The notes below the pieces were generated by a model. The model saw only the letters and a program-made list of their open reading frames with translations, was not told where the DNA came from and did no database searches. From an uncultured Poribacteria bacterium (GTDB lineage Bacteria > Poribacteria > WGA-4E > WGA-3G), in contig OX638352.1 in NCBI GenBank assembly GCA_951813545.1, positions 1,054,001 to 1,118,000 of the forward strand: a DNA stretch of 64,000 bases, in the 5' to 3' direction. This document shows, piece after piece, positions 24,636 through 33,033 of the stretch (within the stretch, counting starts at the first letter, position 1; the number at the start of each line of letters is the position of its first letter). The translations under genes and the position numbers were made by a program.

Positions 24636-25811
24636 TCATTCCAAATCACCCAAATCACATAGTACGCCAGCGTAGTTTTCACCGACGGCTATACTCATTG
24701 GACGAAACGCTCCAAGCGTCGTGACAGATAAAAAACGATCCGTGTGACTTTCAACAAGGTCAATAATAGAAAAGAATCCCTTTGCGTTTGATGCATAAAG
24801 CAGATTACCTGAAATTTGAAAATCTGTAAGAGCACCCACTTTGTCTGCGGCGGATATCTTATGGCTCCACTGGTCTTGAGCGACCAAAAGAACGTTTCCT
24901 GCGTCAGCGGCATAAACATCTGTACGTTTTCCGAGATCGCGTGTGTAGAGATAGGCGAGACAGTGCCCTGTCACATCGTAGTGCTCAAGCACACCACCAC
25001 GTATGACGTATCTTGATCTTGACCAGACAATCGTAATATCTGGATTTGAGTTTTTATAGTTAGCAAATACCATATAATCCTTTGAAAACCGGAGTTTATC
25101 ATATCTACCACCACATAACTCCAAGAAGTTGCCATCTTGATACGCAAGTTGTACTTGCCATGACTTGGCTCTCTGAATCGGTTTTACTGTGGGTCCCTTG
25201 GGTATAAGCCCTAAAAACCAGAATTGAGGCAAGGCAACAGCCTCAAGGAATTGAGCGGTCTCGCCTGCTAAATCGAAAATGTGCAGATAGTCGTTAGTAT
25301 CCATAACATATAGGTGAGATTTATGAATGTCAAAATCTTTGATTTTGTTTGGATGGCTTAAACGGACAGTAGATTGAAGTGCTGGACGAGCCGGATTTGA
25401 AACATCGACAACATAAAGCCTATAACGACTCTCCACATAAACCTGATGTTCAGATACGCGTGCTTTGCCAACATCATCAGAGAACGCGAGAGATGTAATA
25501 TATGATGGATGCTGAGGGTCAGATAGTTCAATAACATGCAGGTGCTGTGCTGTCGTAACGTAAGCGTACTTCCCCGTAAAGACGACATTATTATTCGGAC
25601 CAACACGGAACGGCAGCGGAATAGAATTCGCAACTGTCGGATTCTTCACATCCGTAGTGTCTATAACAATGAACGCACTCTCTTGTGTTTCTACGGGGGT
25701 AACAAATCTTCGGTTTTGCTCAAGACCACTCAAACCACAACCCGTATGAATAACAACAATGAGCGTTATGATAACAAAAGCAAGAGTTGAATTAGCAAAA
25801 ATTGTCCGCAC
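24636..25811 (-). CDS. lipoprotein with LVIVD-type beta-propeller repeats
   Basis: Encodes 391 residues from GTG 25811, which has AAGGAG 7 nt upstream and puts the signal sequence at the N-terminus; a longer TTG start at 25841 is unlikely. VIHTGC is the lipobox. The mature protein repeats the pattern ...VIDTTDVKNPTVANSIPL..., HVIELSDPQHPSYITSL, YVVDVSNPARPALQST, which are LVIVD repeats expected to build a surface beta-propeller. No enzymatic motif is seen. It is probably a cell-surface binding or adhesion protein; the partner is unknown. Confidence 0.78.
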   Translation of the reverse strand: MRTIFANSTLAFVIITLIVVIHTGCGLSGLEQNRRFVTPVETQESAFIVIDTTDVKNPTVANSIPLPFRVGPNNNVVFTGKYAYVTTAQHLHVIELSDPQHPSYITSLAFSDDVGKARVSEHQVYVESRYRLYVVDVSNPARPALQSTVRLSHPNKIKDFDIHKSHLYVMDTNDYLHIFDLAGETAQFLEAVALPQFWFLGLIPKGPTVKPIQRAKSWQVQLAYQDGNFLELCGGRYDKLRFSKDYMVFANYKNSNPDITIVWSRSRYVIRGGVLEHYDVTGHCLAYLYTRDLGKRTDVYAADAGNVLLVAQDQWSHKISAADKVGALTDFQISGNLLYASNAKGFFSIIDLVESHTDRFLSVTTLGAFRPMSIAVGENYAGVLCDLGDLE

Positions 25812-25841
25812 TGTTTTACTCCTTTGTAAGGACCGACCCAA

Positions 25842-26180
25842 TGATATAGAACATTGTACTGTTTAGCGTGCAGCGTTTAGATTGTTGGGTTTCGCTATAT
25901 ATACCCACAAGAACAGGTATCGAAAATCGGCAGTCTCCTTGTTAACTCATAGGCTCTTGGTCTTTTACCGCTCTAGCCAACCTACGAAACTACCATTGTG
26001 ATGCTGGTATGGTTGAAACTATACCTGCAGAAACGTACGCAATTTCCGTGCCAACACCAAATATACCGATAGGTCTGGCATCTCAACGTCCGAATTGCAC
26101 AAAAAGGGGCAAAGCAGCCTAAAACATGCACGGAGAAGGGCAGTTTTCACAGTTCAGATTCGTCGGAATAAAAATTTTGG
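25842..26180. other. non-coding stretch with one dispersed repeat
   Basis: No gene was recognised in these 339 bp. They hold the 104-bp dispersed repeat described separately and end at the tRNA cluster. Confidence 0.6.
25883..25986. repeat. 104-bp dispersed repeat, copy 1
   Basis: Starts TGTTGGGTTTCGCT and ends ACCGCTCTAGCCAACCTACG; the ends are partial inverted complements. Copies of the same length occur at 30639-30742 (opposite orientation) and 46623-46725. The interiors differ between copies. Confidence 0.7.
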
Positions 26181-26185
26181 AAGGA

Positions 26186-26259
26186 TGGGCGGTACTGGAC
26201 TTGAACCAGTGACCTCTTGCATGTCAAGCAAACGCTCTAGCCACCTGAGCTAACCGCCC
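26186..26259 (-). tRNA. tRNA-Val (GAC)
   Basis: A 74-nt cloverleaf on the minus strand with acceptor stem GGGCGGT/ACCGCCC, anticodon loop TTGACAT (anticodon GAC) and T-arm with GTTCAAG. The CCA end is not encoded. Confidence 0.95.
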
Positions 26260-26280
26260 ACTTTTGGAGAAAAATAATGG

Positions 26281-26352
26281 AGGTGGCGGTCGGAATCGAA
26301 CCGACGAATAAGAGTTTTGCAGACTCTGGCCTTACCACTTGGCTACGCCACC
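26281..26352 (-). tRNA. tRNA-Cys (GCA)
   Basis: 72 nt on the minus strand: acceptor GGTGGCG paired with CGCCACC, anticodon stem AGAGT/ACTCT with loop CTGCAAA (anticodon GCA). CCA is not encoded. Confidence 0.95.
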
Positions 26353-26362
26353 AAAAAGATGG

Positions 26363-26434
26363 AGCGGGAGACGAGATTTGAACTCGCGACCTCCACCTTG
26401 GCAAGGTGGAGCTCTACCACTGAGCTACTCCCGC
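26363..26434 (-). tRNA. tRNA-Gly (GCC)
   Basis: 72 nt on the minus strand: acceptor GCGGGAG/CTCCCGC, anticodon stem CCACC/GGTGG with loop TTGCCAA (anticodon GCC). First gene of the Gly-Cys-Val transcript. Confidence 0.95.
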
Positions 26435-26485
26435 ATAATTTTGTCAATTCGCGCAGAAGAGATTGCGCCTTCCAAAAGCATATAT

Positions 26486-26514
26486 AGTTTAATATATTTA
26501 TGTTTAAATGTCAA
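26486..26514 (-). promoter_or_regulatory. sigma-70 promoter of the tRNA cluster
   Basis: Minus strand TTGACA (26514-26509), 17-bp spacer, TAAACT (26491-26486), about 50 bp before tRNA-Gly. Confidence 0.7.
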
Positions 26515-26524
26515 GTTAATTTTC

Positions 26525-26540
26525 GTCAAAAATTTTTGAC
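26525..26540. terminator. A/T-rich palindrome between argJ and the tRNA promoter
   Basis: GTCAAAAATTTTTGAC is a perfect 16-bp palindrome with A and T tracts on both strands, 24 bp after the argJ stop. Confidence 0.35.
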
Positions 26541-26563
26541 CTCATCAAAACATACTAACAAAC

Positions 26564-27769
26564 TTAGGTTCGATAGTCGGCATTGATGCGGATATAATCG
26601 TAGGAATAATCGCAGGTCCACATCGTTATCTCAGTGTCTCCAGCTCGTAGATCAATGATAATACGCACCGGATCCTGTGCGAACAGAGCAGTGGCTTTGT
26701 CTTCATCATAGCCGGCATCCATTCCATCCTTGACGAGTTGATAATCAGCGAGCCAGACATCCACCTGATACGGATCGAATTCCGCACCCGATTTACCGAT
26801 CGCCATCATGATCCGTCCCCAATTGGCATCGTTAGCGAAAACGGCAGTCTTGACGAGTGGCGATTCTGCAACGGCACGTGCCGCTTTTTCAGCATCGTCC
26901 CGATTTTTAGCATGTTTGACTACCACCTCAACGAGTTTCGTTGCACCTTCGCCATCGCGGGCGAGCATTTTCACCAATTCGGTGCAGACAAACTGGAGTC
27001 CTTCACAGAACGCTTCGTAATCTTCTCCGCCCGTTGTAACGATGTCGGCGTTGTTAGCATGCCCAGTCGCGAGAATCAGCACCGTGTCATTCGTGCTGCG
27101 ATCAGTATCAACTGTCAAGAGATTGTAGGTATTATCAACGACGCGGTTTAAAGCAGCTTGGAGCGTTTCGGCGTTGATTCGAGCATCTGTGGTCAGATAG
27201 GAAAGCATCGTCGCCATATTGGGTGCAATCATACCGGAACCTTTGGCAATCCCACCAATCCTCACGGGGATACCGTCAACCTCTACCTCTACGGCAACAG
27301 ATTTCGGATGGGTATCGGTTGTCATAATCGCTTCAGCGGCATCGGCACCGCCTTCGGTGCTCAGCGCGCTTGCGGCTGCTTGGATCCCGTTTTCGATTTT
27401 GTCCATCGGCAATTGCTGTCCAATAACACCTGTCGAGGAGACGAGGACAAGATTTGCGTCTATATCAAGTTGCTCGGCAGTCGCGGCAGCCATTCGTCGT
27501 GCGTTCGTCATACCGATTTCGCCGGTGCAGGCGTTGGCGTTCCCGCTATTGACGATAACGGCTTGTGCACATCCATCGGCGAGATGCACGCGGCATACAA
27601 GAACGGGTGCGGCGGTGACGCTATTCTTTGTGAAAACTCCGGCGGCAGCTGCTGGGGTGTCGGTAACAATGAGTGTCACATCCTTCGCGTCCGCTGCCTT
27701 AATACCGGCATGGATACCTGCTGCGCGGATACCGGGGACTGCGGTGATTCCGCCATCTATCTGTTTCAT
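26564..27769 (-). CDS. argJ: bifunctional glutamate N-acetyltransferase / amino-acid acetyltransferase
   Basis: Transfers the acetyl group from N-acetylornithine to glutamate and can also use acetyl-CoA, so it closes the acetyl cycle of arginine synthesis. The 401-residue precursor is self-cleaved before T187 in APNMATML, the conserved ArgJ nucleophile; the KGSGMIAPNMATML block is intact. ATG 27769 follows AAGGAG by 7 nt and is preferred to the TTG just upstream. Other arg genes are not adjacent. Whether it is mono- or bifunctional cannot be read from sequence. Confidence 0.93.
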   Translation of the reverse strand: MKQIDGGITAVPGIRAAGIHAGIKAADAKDVTLIVTDTPAAAAGVFTKNSVTAAPVLVCRVHLADGCAQAVIVNSGNANACTGEIGMTNARRMAAATAEQLDIDANLVLVSSTGVIGQQLPMDKIENGIQAAASALSTEGGADAAEAIMTTDTHPKSVAVEVEVDGIPVRIGGIAKGSGMIAPNMATMLSYLTTDARINAETLQAALNRVVDNTYNLLTVDTDRSTNDTVLILATGHANNADIVTTGGEDYEAFCEGLQFVCTELVKMLARDGEGATKLVEVVVKHAKNRDDAEKAARAVAESPLVKTAVFANDANWGRIMMAIGKSGAEFDPYQVDVWLADYQLVKDGMDAGYDEDKATALFAQDPVRIIIDLRAGDTEITMWTCDYSYDYIRINADYRT

Positions 27770-27900
27770 CAAAACGCTCCTTAGGGGATAGTGTAGGGTA
27801 AATTATAATACATCTCACAAGAATTGTCAAACTATAGTGAACCACAAAAATATGTAGACAGCCGAGTAAACCACAAGCGCGAAAACGCCCCATACTCGGT

Positions 27901-27922
27901 AGGTGAGATTTGTAACCTCGCT
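27901..27922. repeat. degenerate GGCGAGG/CCTCGCC palindrome
   Basis: AGGTGAGATTTGTAACCTCG is a decayed copy of the palindrome seen intact at 32055-32075 and 59574-59594. Confidence 0.4.
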
Positions 27923-28069
27923 GGTTCATAACGTCATAGGTAATTCTAAAATCTACTTCCATAGAAACTTTACCATAATAAATTAACAACTGAAAAATTC
28001 ACTTCGCAAATAAAATGGAAGTATGATATACTTATTCACAATACTCTCAAAAAAACGAGGAGGGAAAAG

Positions 28070-29416
28070 ATGCACACCATTTTAGAACGCTATCAAAAAA
28101 CTTTCGCAAAAGATAGAGAGATGGCGGAGACTGCGAATCATCTGTTTCCGGACGGTGTAACGCACGACGGACGATATATGTCACCCTTTCCGGTTTACAT
28201 CACCCGTGCCGATGGCTCAAAAAAATGGGGGCTTGACGACCGAGAATTCATCGACTACTGGGCGGGACACGGTGCGCTGCTCCTCGGACATAATCCACCG
28301 GAAGTCGTGGAAGCAGTCACAACACAGATACACCGCGGCACGCACTACGGCGCATGTCACCCATTGGAATTGGAATGGGGTTCGCTCGTGACGCAGCTGA
28401 TTCCTTCAGCGGAACGCGTCCGGTTTGTCAGTTCCGGCACGGAAGCAACGCTAATGGCGATTCGTCTTGCACGGACCTATACAGGTAAGAACAAAGTTCT
28501 GAAATTTGCTGGACATTTCCACGGTTGGCACGACAGCGTCATCTTAGGCGCATACCCACCCTTTGATATGAACGTTCCCGGTATCCCACAAGAGGTACGT
28601 GGGACGACGTTGCTATGCCCACCAAACGATATCGACGCTGTTGAAGCGCAGTTGAAAACAGACAAGGACATCGCCTGTGTTATCCTCGAACCGACAGGAG
28701 CATCTTTTGGTATTGTTCCCACGGACGGCACGTTCTTAAAGCAGCTGCGTGAACTGACAGAAACCCATGATGTACCACTGATTTTTGATGAAGTTATCAC
28801 GGGTTTCCGGGTTGCACCCGGCGGCGCACAAGCGCATTACAATGTCACACCGGATATGACGACACTCGCAAAGATTTTGGCGGGCGGACTCCCCGGTGGC
28901 GCGCTTGCAGGTAAAAAGGAGATTCTTGAATTGATCTCCATGAAATCGGAACGCGACGGCTTGAAAATGCCACACCCCGGCACTTTTAACGCGAATCCGC
29001 TCTCTGCCGCCGCTGGTATCGCTATGCTCAACATCATCAAAACAGGCAAACCGCATAAGCAGGCACATCGCATCGCAACACGGCTTCGCTCCGAGTTGAA
29101 CAACGTTATTGATGACTATGGACTTGACTGGGTCGTTTACGGCGAATTTTCGGGGATTAGACTGCTTATAGGACACGGTGAAAAAGATGTCCGTGCCTCC
29201 GATTTCGATCCATACGCGTGGGATTATCGGAAACTGAAAGGGAACAGCGATGCGGATATGTTGATGCGTCTCCGGTGCGGCTTATTACTTAACGGTATTG
29301 ATCTCGCGAGCAACGGTGGGATGACAACAGCAGCACACACGGAAGAAGATGTTACGGAGACAGTCGCAGCATTTTCACAGACGCTTGAGTGGTTGAAGGC
29401 GGAGAAAGCGTTGTAA
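28070..29416 (+). CDS. class III PLP aminotransferase (glutamate-1-semialdehyde aminomutase-like)
   Basis: A 448-residue fold-type I PLP enzyme. The PLP Lys is K268 (TTLAKILAGG), the Asp contacting the pyridine N is D240 (LIFDEVITGFR), and SSGTEATLMAIRLAR is the phosphate-binding block. It resembles HemL in length and in the GGLPGGALAG motif but diverges enough (KMPHPGTFNANPLS) that a broader aminotransferase role is as likely as tetrapyrrole synthesis. A strong GAGGAGGG lies 7 nt before ATG 28070. No hem genes are nearby. Confidence 0.82.
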   Translation: MHTILERYQKTFAKDREMAETANHLFPDGVTHDGRYMSPFPVYITRADGSKKWGLDDREFIDYWAGHGALLLGHNPPEVVEAVTTQIHRGTHYGACHPLELEWGSLVTQLIPSAERVRFVSSGTEATLMAIRLARTYTGKNKVLKFAGHFHGWHDSVILGAYPPFDMNVPGIPQEVRGTTLLCPPNDIDAVEAQLKTDKDIACVILEPTGASFGIVPTDGTFLKQLRELTETHDVPLIFDEVITGFRVAPGGAQAHYNVTPDMTTLAKILAGGLPGGALAGKKEILELISMKSERDGLKMPHPGTFNANPLSAAAGIAMLNIIKTGKPHKQAHRIATRLRSELNNVIDDYGLDWVVYGEFSGIRLLIGHGEKDVRASDFDPYAWDYRKLKGNSDADMLMRLRCGLLLNGIDLASNGGMTTAAHTEEDVTETVAAFSQTLEWLKAEKAL

Positions 29417-29591
29417 AGGCTTTTAATTTATGGTCGTCTGGCTGCGCTTCATTCCATTAGGCACAGATATCTGACTACATCTCTTTTATCTTTAAAACCT
29501 TAAACCCAAACCTTAGCCCGTAATGAAATGGAAGGGTTTTTGCTTGGGTGTTTCTTCAGATCTACGGAGAGGTTCGTTGGTTATTCAACTC

Positions 29592-29622
29592 ACCTCACCG
29601 AACCGCAAGGTAAATTAGACAA
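29592..29622 (+). repeat. start-codon-proximal leader repeat (copy at E1-beta gene)
   Basis: CACCGAACCGCAAGGTAAATT ends just before the ATG. GGTTCG at about 29571-29576 can pair with CGAACC (29599-29604), so the AAGG follows directly on a stem. Confidence 0.6.
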
Positions 29623-30606
29623 ATGAAAATAATTACGTATCGCGACGCGCTCAAGGAAGCACTCGTGGAGGAGATGGAACGCGATGATGCCGTCTTTCTG
29701 ATGGGCGAAGATATCGCTGAATACGGCGGCGCCTATAAGGTAACAGACGGGCTGTTCCAAGATTTTGGCAAAGACCGCATCCGAAACACGCCGATCTCGG
29801 AAGCCGCTATCATCGGTACTGCCCTTGGCGCGGCGGTTACAGGGATGCGTCCCGTCGCTGAGTTGATGTATATCGACTTCACAGCGGTAGGTATGGACCA
29901 GATCGTGAACCAAGTCGCCAAGATCCGTTATATGGTGGGTGGACAGTTAGACGTGCCACTCGTGATCCGGACGCAGGGAGGTGCCGGTCGATCCTCTGCA
30001 GCGCAGCACGCACAGAGCCTTGAAGCGTGGTTCGTTCATATCCCCGGTTTGCTCGTTGTGATGCCTTCCACACCCTATGATGCAAAAGGATTACTGAAAA
30101 CCGCCATCCGAGACGACAATCCGATTATGTTCATTGAACATAAACTCCTCTATACAGAAGAGGGAGAGATCCCTGACGAAGAGTATACAATTCCATTGGG
30201 CGTAGCGGACGTGAAGCGTGAAGGCGACGATGTGACGATTCTCGCGACATCACGAATGGTCTTGCAAGCACTCATCGCCGCAGACACACTTGCCGATGAA
30301 GGCATCTCTGCCGAAATTATCGATCCGAGGACGCTGATGCCGCTTGACAAAGAGAGTATCCTCGACTCCGTGAAGAAAACGAATCGGTTATTGATCGCAC
30401 ATGAAGCAGTGGGTAGGGCTGGTTTCGGTGCGGAGATCGCCGCACTCGTCGTGCGAGAGGCGTTTGACTACCTTGATGCACCGATTGAACGTGTAGCAGC
30501 TGCACCTGTACCTGTCCCCTTCGCACCAGTGATGGAAAATTTTGTTATTCCGAACGCGGAGCAGATCACTGATGCCGCACGGAAACTTGTGCGTTATGAA
30601 ATCTAA
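29623..30606 (+). CDS. 2-oxoacid dehydrogenase E1 component, beta subunit
   Basis: A 327-residue thiamine-diphosphate-dependent subunit of the pyruvate/acetoin/branched-chain dehydrogenase E1 family. The conserved blocks are MGEDIAEYGGAYKVTDGL with the catalytic-site Glu, NTPISEAAIIGTALGAA, MYIDFTAVGMDQIVNQ and GGAGRSSAAQH; the transketolase C-terminal domain follows from about 195 (DPRTLMPLD). Normally an E1-alpha gene lies beside it, but none is in this window, so the partner must be encoded elsewhere. The leader repeat supplies the AAGG ribosome-binding motif. Confidence 0.88.
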   Translation: MKIITYRDALKEALVEEMERDDAVFLMGEDIAEYGGAYKVTDGLFQDFGKDRIRNTPISEAAIIGTALGAAVTGMRPVAELMYIDFTAVGMDQIVNQVAKIRYMVGGQLDVPLVIRTQGGAGRSSAAQHAQSLEAWFVHIPGLLVVMPSTPYDAKGLLKTAIRDDNPIMFIEHKLLYTEEGEIPDEEYTIPLGVADVKREGDDVTILATSRMVLQALIAADTLADEGISAEIIDPRTLMPLDKESILDSVKKTNRLLIAHEAVGRAGFGAEIAALVVREAFDYLDAPIERVAAAPVPVPFAPVMENFVIPNAEQITDAARKLVRYEI

Positions 30607-30638
30607 AGAATGACGGATCGCACCCGGTAGGACTTCAT

Positions 30639-30742
30639 CGTAGGTTGGGTTGAGCGGTAAAAAACAAACATCCATCTCGTTTACACGGAGGATCCCACTT
30701 TTCGACCCCTCGTCAGTAGATAGATTATAGCGAAACCCAACA
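30639..30742. repeat. 104-bp dispersed repeat, copy 2 (inverted)
   Basis: Begins CGTAGGTTGGGTTGAGCGGT and ends AGCGAAACCCAACA, the reverse complement of the ends of copy 1 at identical length. Confidence 0.7.
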
Positions 30743-30779
30743 CTTCAAACGCTGCAGGTGTGAGAATGTGTTGGGTTTC
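30732..30779. terminator. 12-bp hairpin between convergent genes
   Basis: GAAACCCAACAC (30732-30743) and GTGTTGGGTTTC (30768-30779) are perfect complements. It lies between the E1-beta gene and the convergent carrier gene and overlaps the latter's stop codon, so it may end both transcripts. Confidence 0.45.
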
Positions 30780-32031
30780 ACTCCATATGTGCGTCCATTT
30801 CGTCCGTCTCTGTCTTCTCCAACTTCTGATACGCCAGTGCCAAACCGAAAGCGATCGGTGCCCACAACACTGCCATCACCATAGCCGTAACGGAGTATGC
30901 GGTACCTACAATCGTCCCTACACGCAACCTCACCAATTCAATCACACCTGCACTCCCACCTTTCGAGAAGCGATATCCGAACGAATCAATAACCTGTTTC
31001 GCTCGATAGCGTGAATCATACGAGAGCGGCATATAGAACAATTCTTTTCCTGCTCGGAAAATGGAGTAATCTAAGGCTTTAAAAATCACATACGCAGCTG
31101 TTCCAGTCCGAAGCGATGGAGACAGGGTCAGAATCAAACTACTGACGAAATGAACTATTGGAATAGTAAGATGAATATAACGTAACGCAATAAATCTAAG
31201 CGCAAGGGGCACAACCACCAATTGTAAAATACCAGCGGCAAGTCCGAGATTCCCATACACAGTGCCGTAAAATGCCGTGCGCATGTCCTTATCAGGTCTT
31301 TCCAGTTCCACTAATAAATTGAACCGAAGATCCAGCACAGTCGATACAACTTGCGTGCTTATAATCAACACCCCGATAAAGATGAGATACTTGGAACGAA
31401 AGAGGGTTCTTATACCAATGTGTCCAAGCCTACCCCCTGCCTCTTCTTCACTGGGTTTGGGTTCACCGCCAAACCTGTAAGCCATTATACCGAGAACGGC
31501 AGTCGGCACAAGGGATCCCGCCGTGAACAGCAATAACGCTTCGGAACCTAACACGGTTGCCCATTTGCTCACAAGTGTCCCACCAAGGTATGAACCGAGA
31601 GATGCTACTGCACAGAAGGGGCCATTAATCCGCTTCGCCTGTTCAGTTGTCAACACGCTGTTCACAAACGACCAGAACTGCTCGATAACTATCACGATAT
31701 ACGCTTCACGGAACACATAGATGATCGCCGCCGCGAAATGCATACCGCGGGAAAGCGCAGTGTAGGACCAGAGGATTAAGGCAGCAAAAAAAAGGGAGGT
31801 TATTACTAAAGCACGCGTCGGACCCTGCCACGAGAGCAGGCGACCGTAGCAGTACAACATCACGATCATACTCGGTGGGATCGCCATCATACCGCGTGGG
31901 AGATTTTCTGCCCCATAAGCATCAACAAACAACGAAGTGGACACGGAACGGATAAACTCATAACCGAATAGCACAAAACAGGCAGCACTGCTGATTGAGA
32001 TCGCCGCGAAAATAAGTCGTCGTGGAAACAT
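30778..32031 (-). CDS. ATP/ADP-translocase (TLC/Npt)-like 12-TM transporter
   Basis: A 417-residue integral membrane protein with about 12 hydrophobic segments. Two stretches resemble the TLC nucleotide-carrier family rather than ordinary MFS proteins: EQFWSFVNSVLTTEQAKRIN in the middle and FKALDYSIFRAGKELFYMPL with YRAKQVIDSFGYRFSKGG towards the end. TLC carriers are best known from intracellular bacteria and plastids, where they exchange ATP for ADP. I cannot tell whether this one moves nucleotides; a general MFS role is the alternative. Confidence 0.65.
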   Translation of the reverse strand: MFPRRLIFAAISISSAACFVLFGYEFIRSVSTSLFVDAYGAENLPRGMMAIPPSMIVMLYCYGRLLSWQGPTRALVITSLFFAALILWSYTALSRGMHFAAAIIYVFREAYIVIVIEQFWSFVNSVLTTEQAKRINGPFCAVASLGSYLGGTLVSKWATVLGSEALLLFTAGSLVPTAVLGIMAYRFGGEPKPSEEEAGGRLGHIGIRTLFRSKYLIFIGVLIISTQVVSTVLDLRFNLLVELERPDKDMRTAFYGTVYGNLGLAAGILQLVVVPLALRFIALRYIHLTIPIVHFVSSLILTLSPSLRTGTAAYVIFKALDYSIFRAGKELFYMPLSYDSRYRAKQVIDSFGYRFSKGGSAGVIELVRLRVGTIVGTAYSVTAMVMAVLWAPIAFGLALAYQKLEKTETDEMDAHME

Positions 32032-32040
32032 AGGCAGGAT

Positions 32041-32075
32041 TTAACTTCCTTAACGGCGAGGTTCCAAACCTCGCC
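32041..32075 (-). repeat. palindromic repeat plus divergent leader repeat
   Basis: GGCGAGG-TTCCAAA-CCTCGCC (32055-32075) is a perfect 7-bp inverted repeat. On the minus strand it runs into CGTTAAGGAAGTTAAAT, which resembles the leader repeats before narK and Ldh2, just upstream of the carrier gene start. Confidence 0.5.
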
Positions 32076-32095
32076 AGCAGATGGGTGAAGAGACT

Positions 32096-32926
32096 TTAAT
32101 GACGCACTGGAATTTTATCCTCATCTGGACGCGGGTTGTGAACCCAATGCCCACTCGGATCGTTTCCTCTGGCGACAATCGCGCGTTGATTCCAATTGTT
32201 TGAGGCGCGGACCTCAGGCGGCACGAACCGCATCGTCAACCCGCAACGCCGTCGATCTGAGGTGTTCGGTTCAGAACCGTGCAATAGCAGATCCGAATGC
32301 AAAGACATCTGCCCGGCTTTCATCTCGAATGGAAAAGGCGCGTCCCCGTATTGCGTAGCTCCGTGCACTGTCTGACCCAACACATTCTTTTCTTCAGCAG
32401 TGCTTGGTTCAAATGCGATCTGCCCGTGTAAATGCGATTTCGGAATAACGGTCATTGCACCGTTCTCGACCTCAGCATCGTCAATCGCGAGCCATACGGT
32501 GACAGTCTTACTTGGAGAGAGGGGCCAATAGGAAGCATCCTGATGCCAACTCACCTGCTTTACATCACCCGGCATCTTGCAAAAGTAGTGCGTTCCCCAA
32601 CAGATGAGCGTTTCACCCAATAAATCCTGCACATAATCCAGAATTCTACCCTCAGTAATCAGATCGTGGATACCGGGGTAGGTAGTATGCCATCCGTTGA
32701 TAGAGTAACTATTCATCCCTGCTGCCAATGCCTTCTCCATAAGCTGATTGAAATAGGCGCGGTGTTCTGCCATCTCCGCTTCAGAAAAGACATCCAACGG
32801 TGAAATAAAACCCTTTTCATTGAAGTGCTCAATTTGGGCACGTGTTAAGGTCGACGGATTTTCGTTTTCAGCAGGAAAAAACTGAAGTGTTCGATTGAGT
32901 TCCGGCATTGCATCCGTAATCGGCAT
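32096..32926 (-). CDS. phytanoyl-CoA dioxygenase (PhyH) family protein
   Basis: A 276-residue non-heme Fe(II)/2-oxoglutarate-dependent oxygenase. The iron ligands are visible as H128 and D130 (WHQDASYW) and H216 (LLLHGSEPN), with the Arg-rich TSDRRR after it for 2-oxoglutarate. VWLAIDDAEVENGAMTVIPKSH is the typical core of the family. The natural substrate cannot be inferred; PhyH proteins hydroxylate many small molecules. It is followed on the same strand by nothing close, while a second PhyH gene lies 107 bp upstream, suggesting a shared pathway. Confidence 0.88.
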   Translation of the reverse strand: MPITDAMPELNRTLQFFPAENENPSTLTRAQIEHFNEKGFISPLDVFSEAEMAEHRAYFNQLMEKALAAGMNSYSINGWHTTYPGIHDLITEGRILDYVQDLLGETLICWGTHYFCKMPGDVKQVSWHQDASYWPLSPSKTVTVWLAIDDAEVENGAMTVIPKSHLHGQIAFEPSTAEEKNVLGQTVHGATQYGDAPFPFEMKAGQMSLHSDLLLHGSEPNTSDRRRCGLTMRFVPPEVRASNNWNQRAIVARGNDPSGHWVHNPRPDEDKIPVRH

Positions 32927-33033
32927 CGGAAGATCCTCGTTTCTTTGCGTTGGTCAGAAGTTTGTATTGTGGGTATGATACCAAATTTAGACTCGGCTGT
33001 CAATTCTATTTTGCTGGTCCGCTAAAGGCTACG

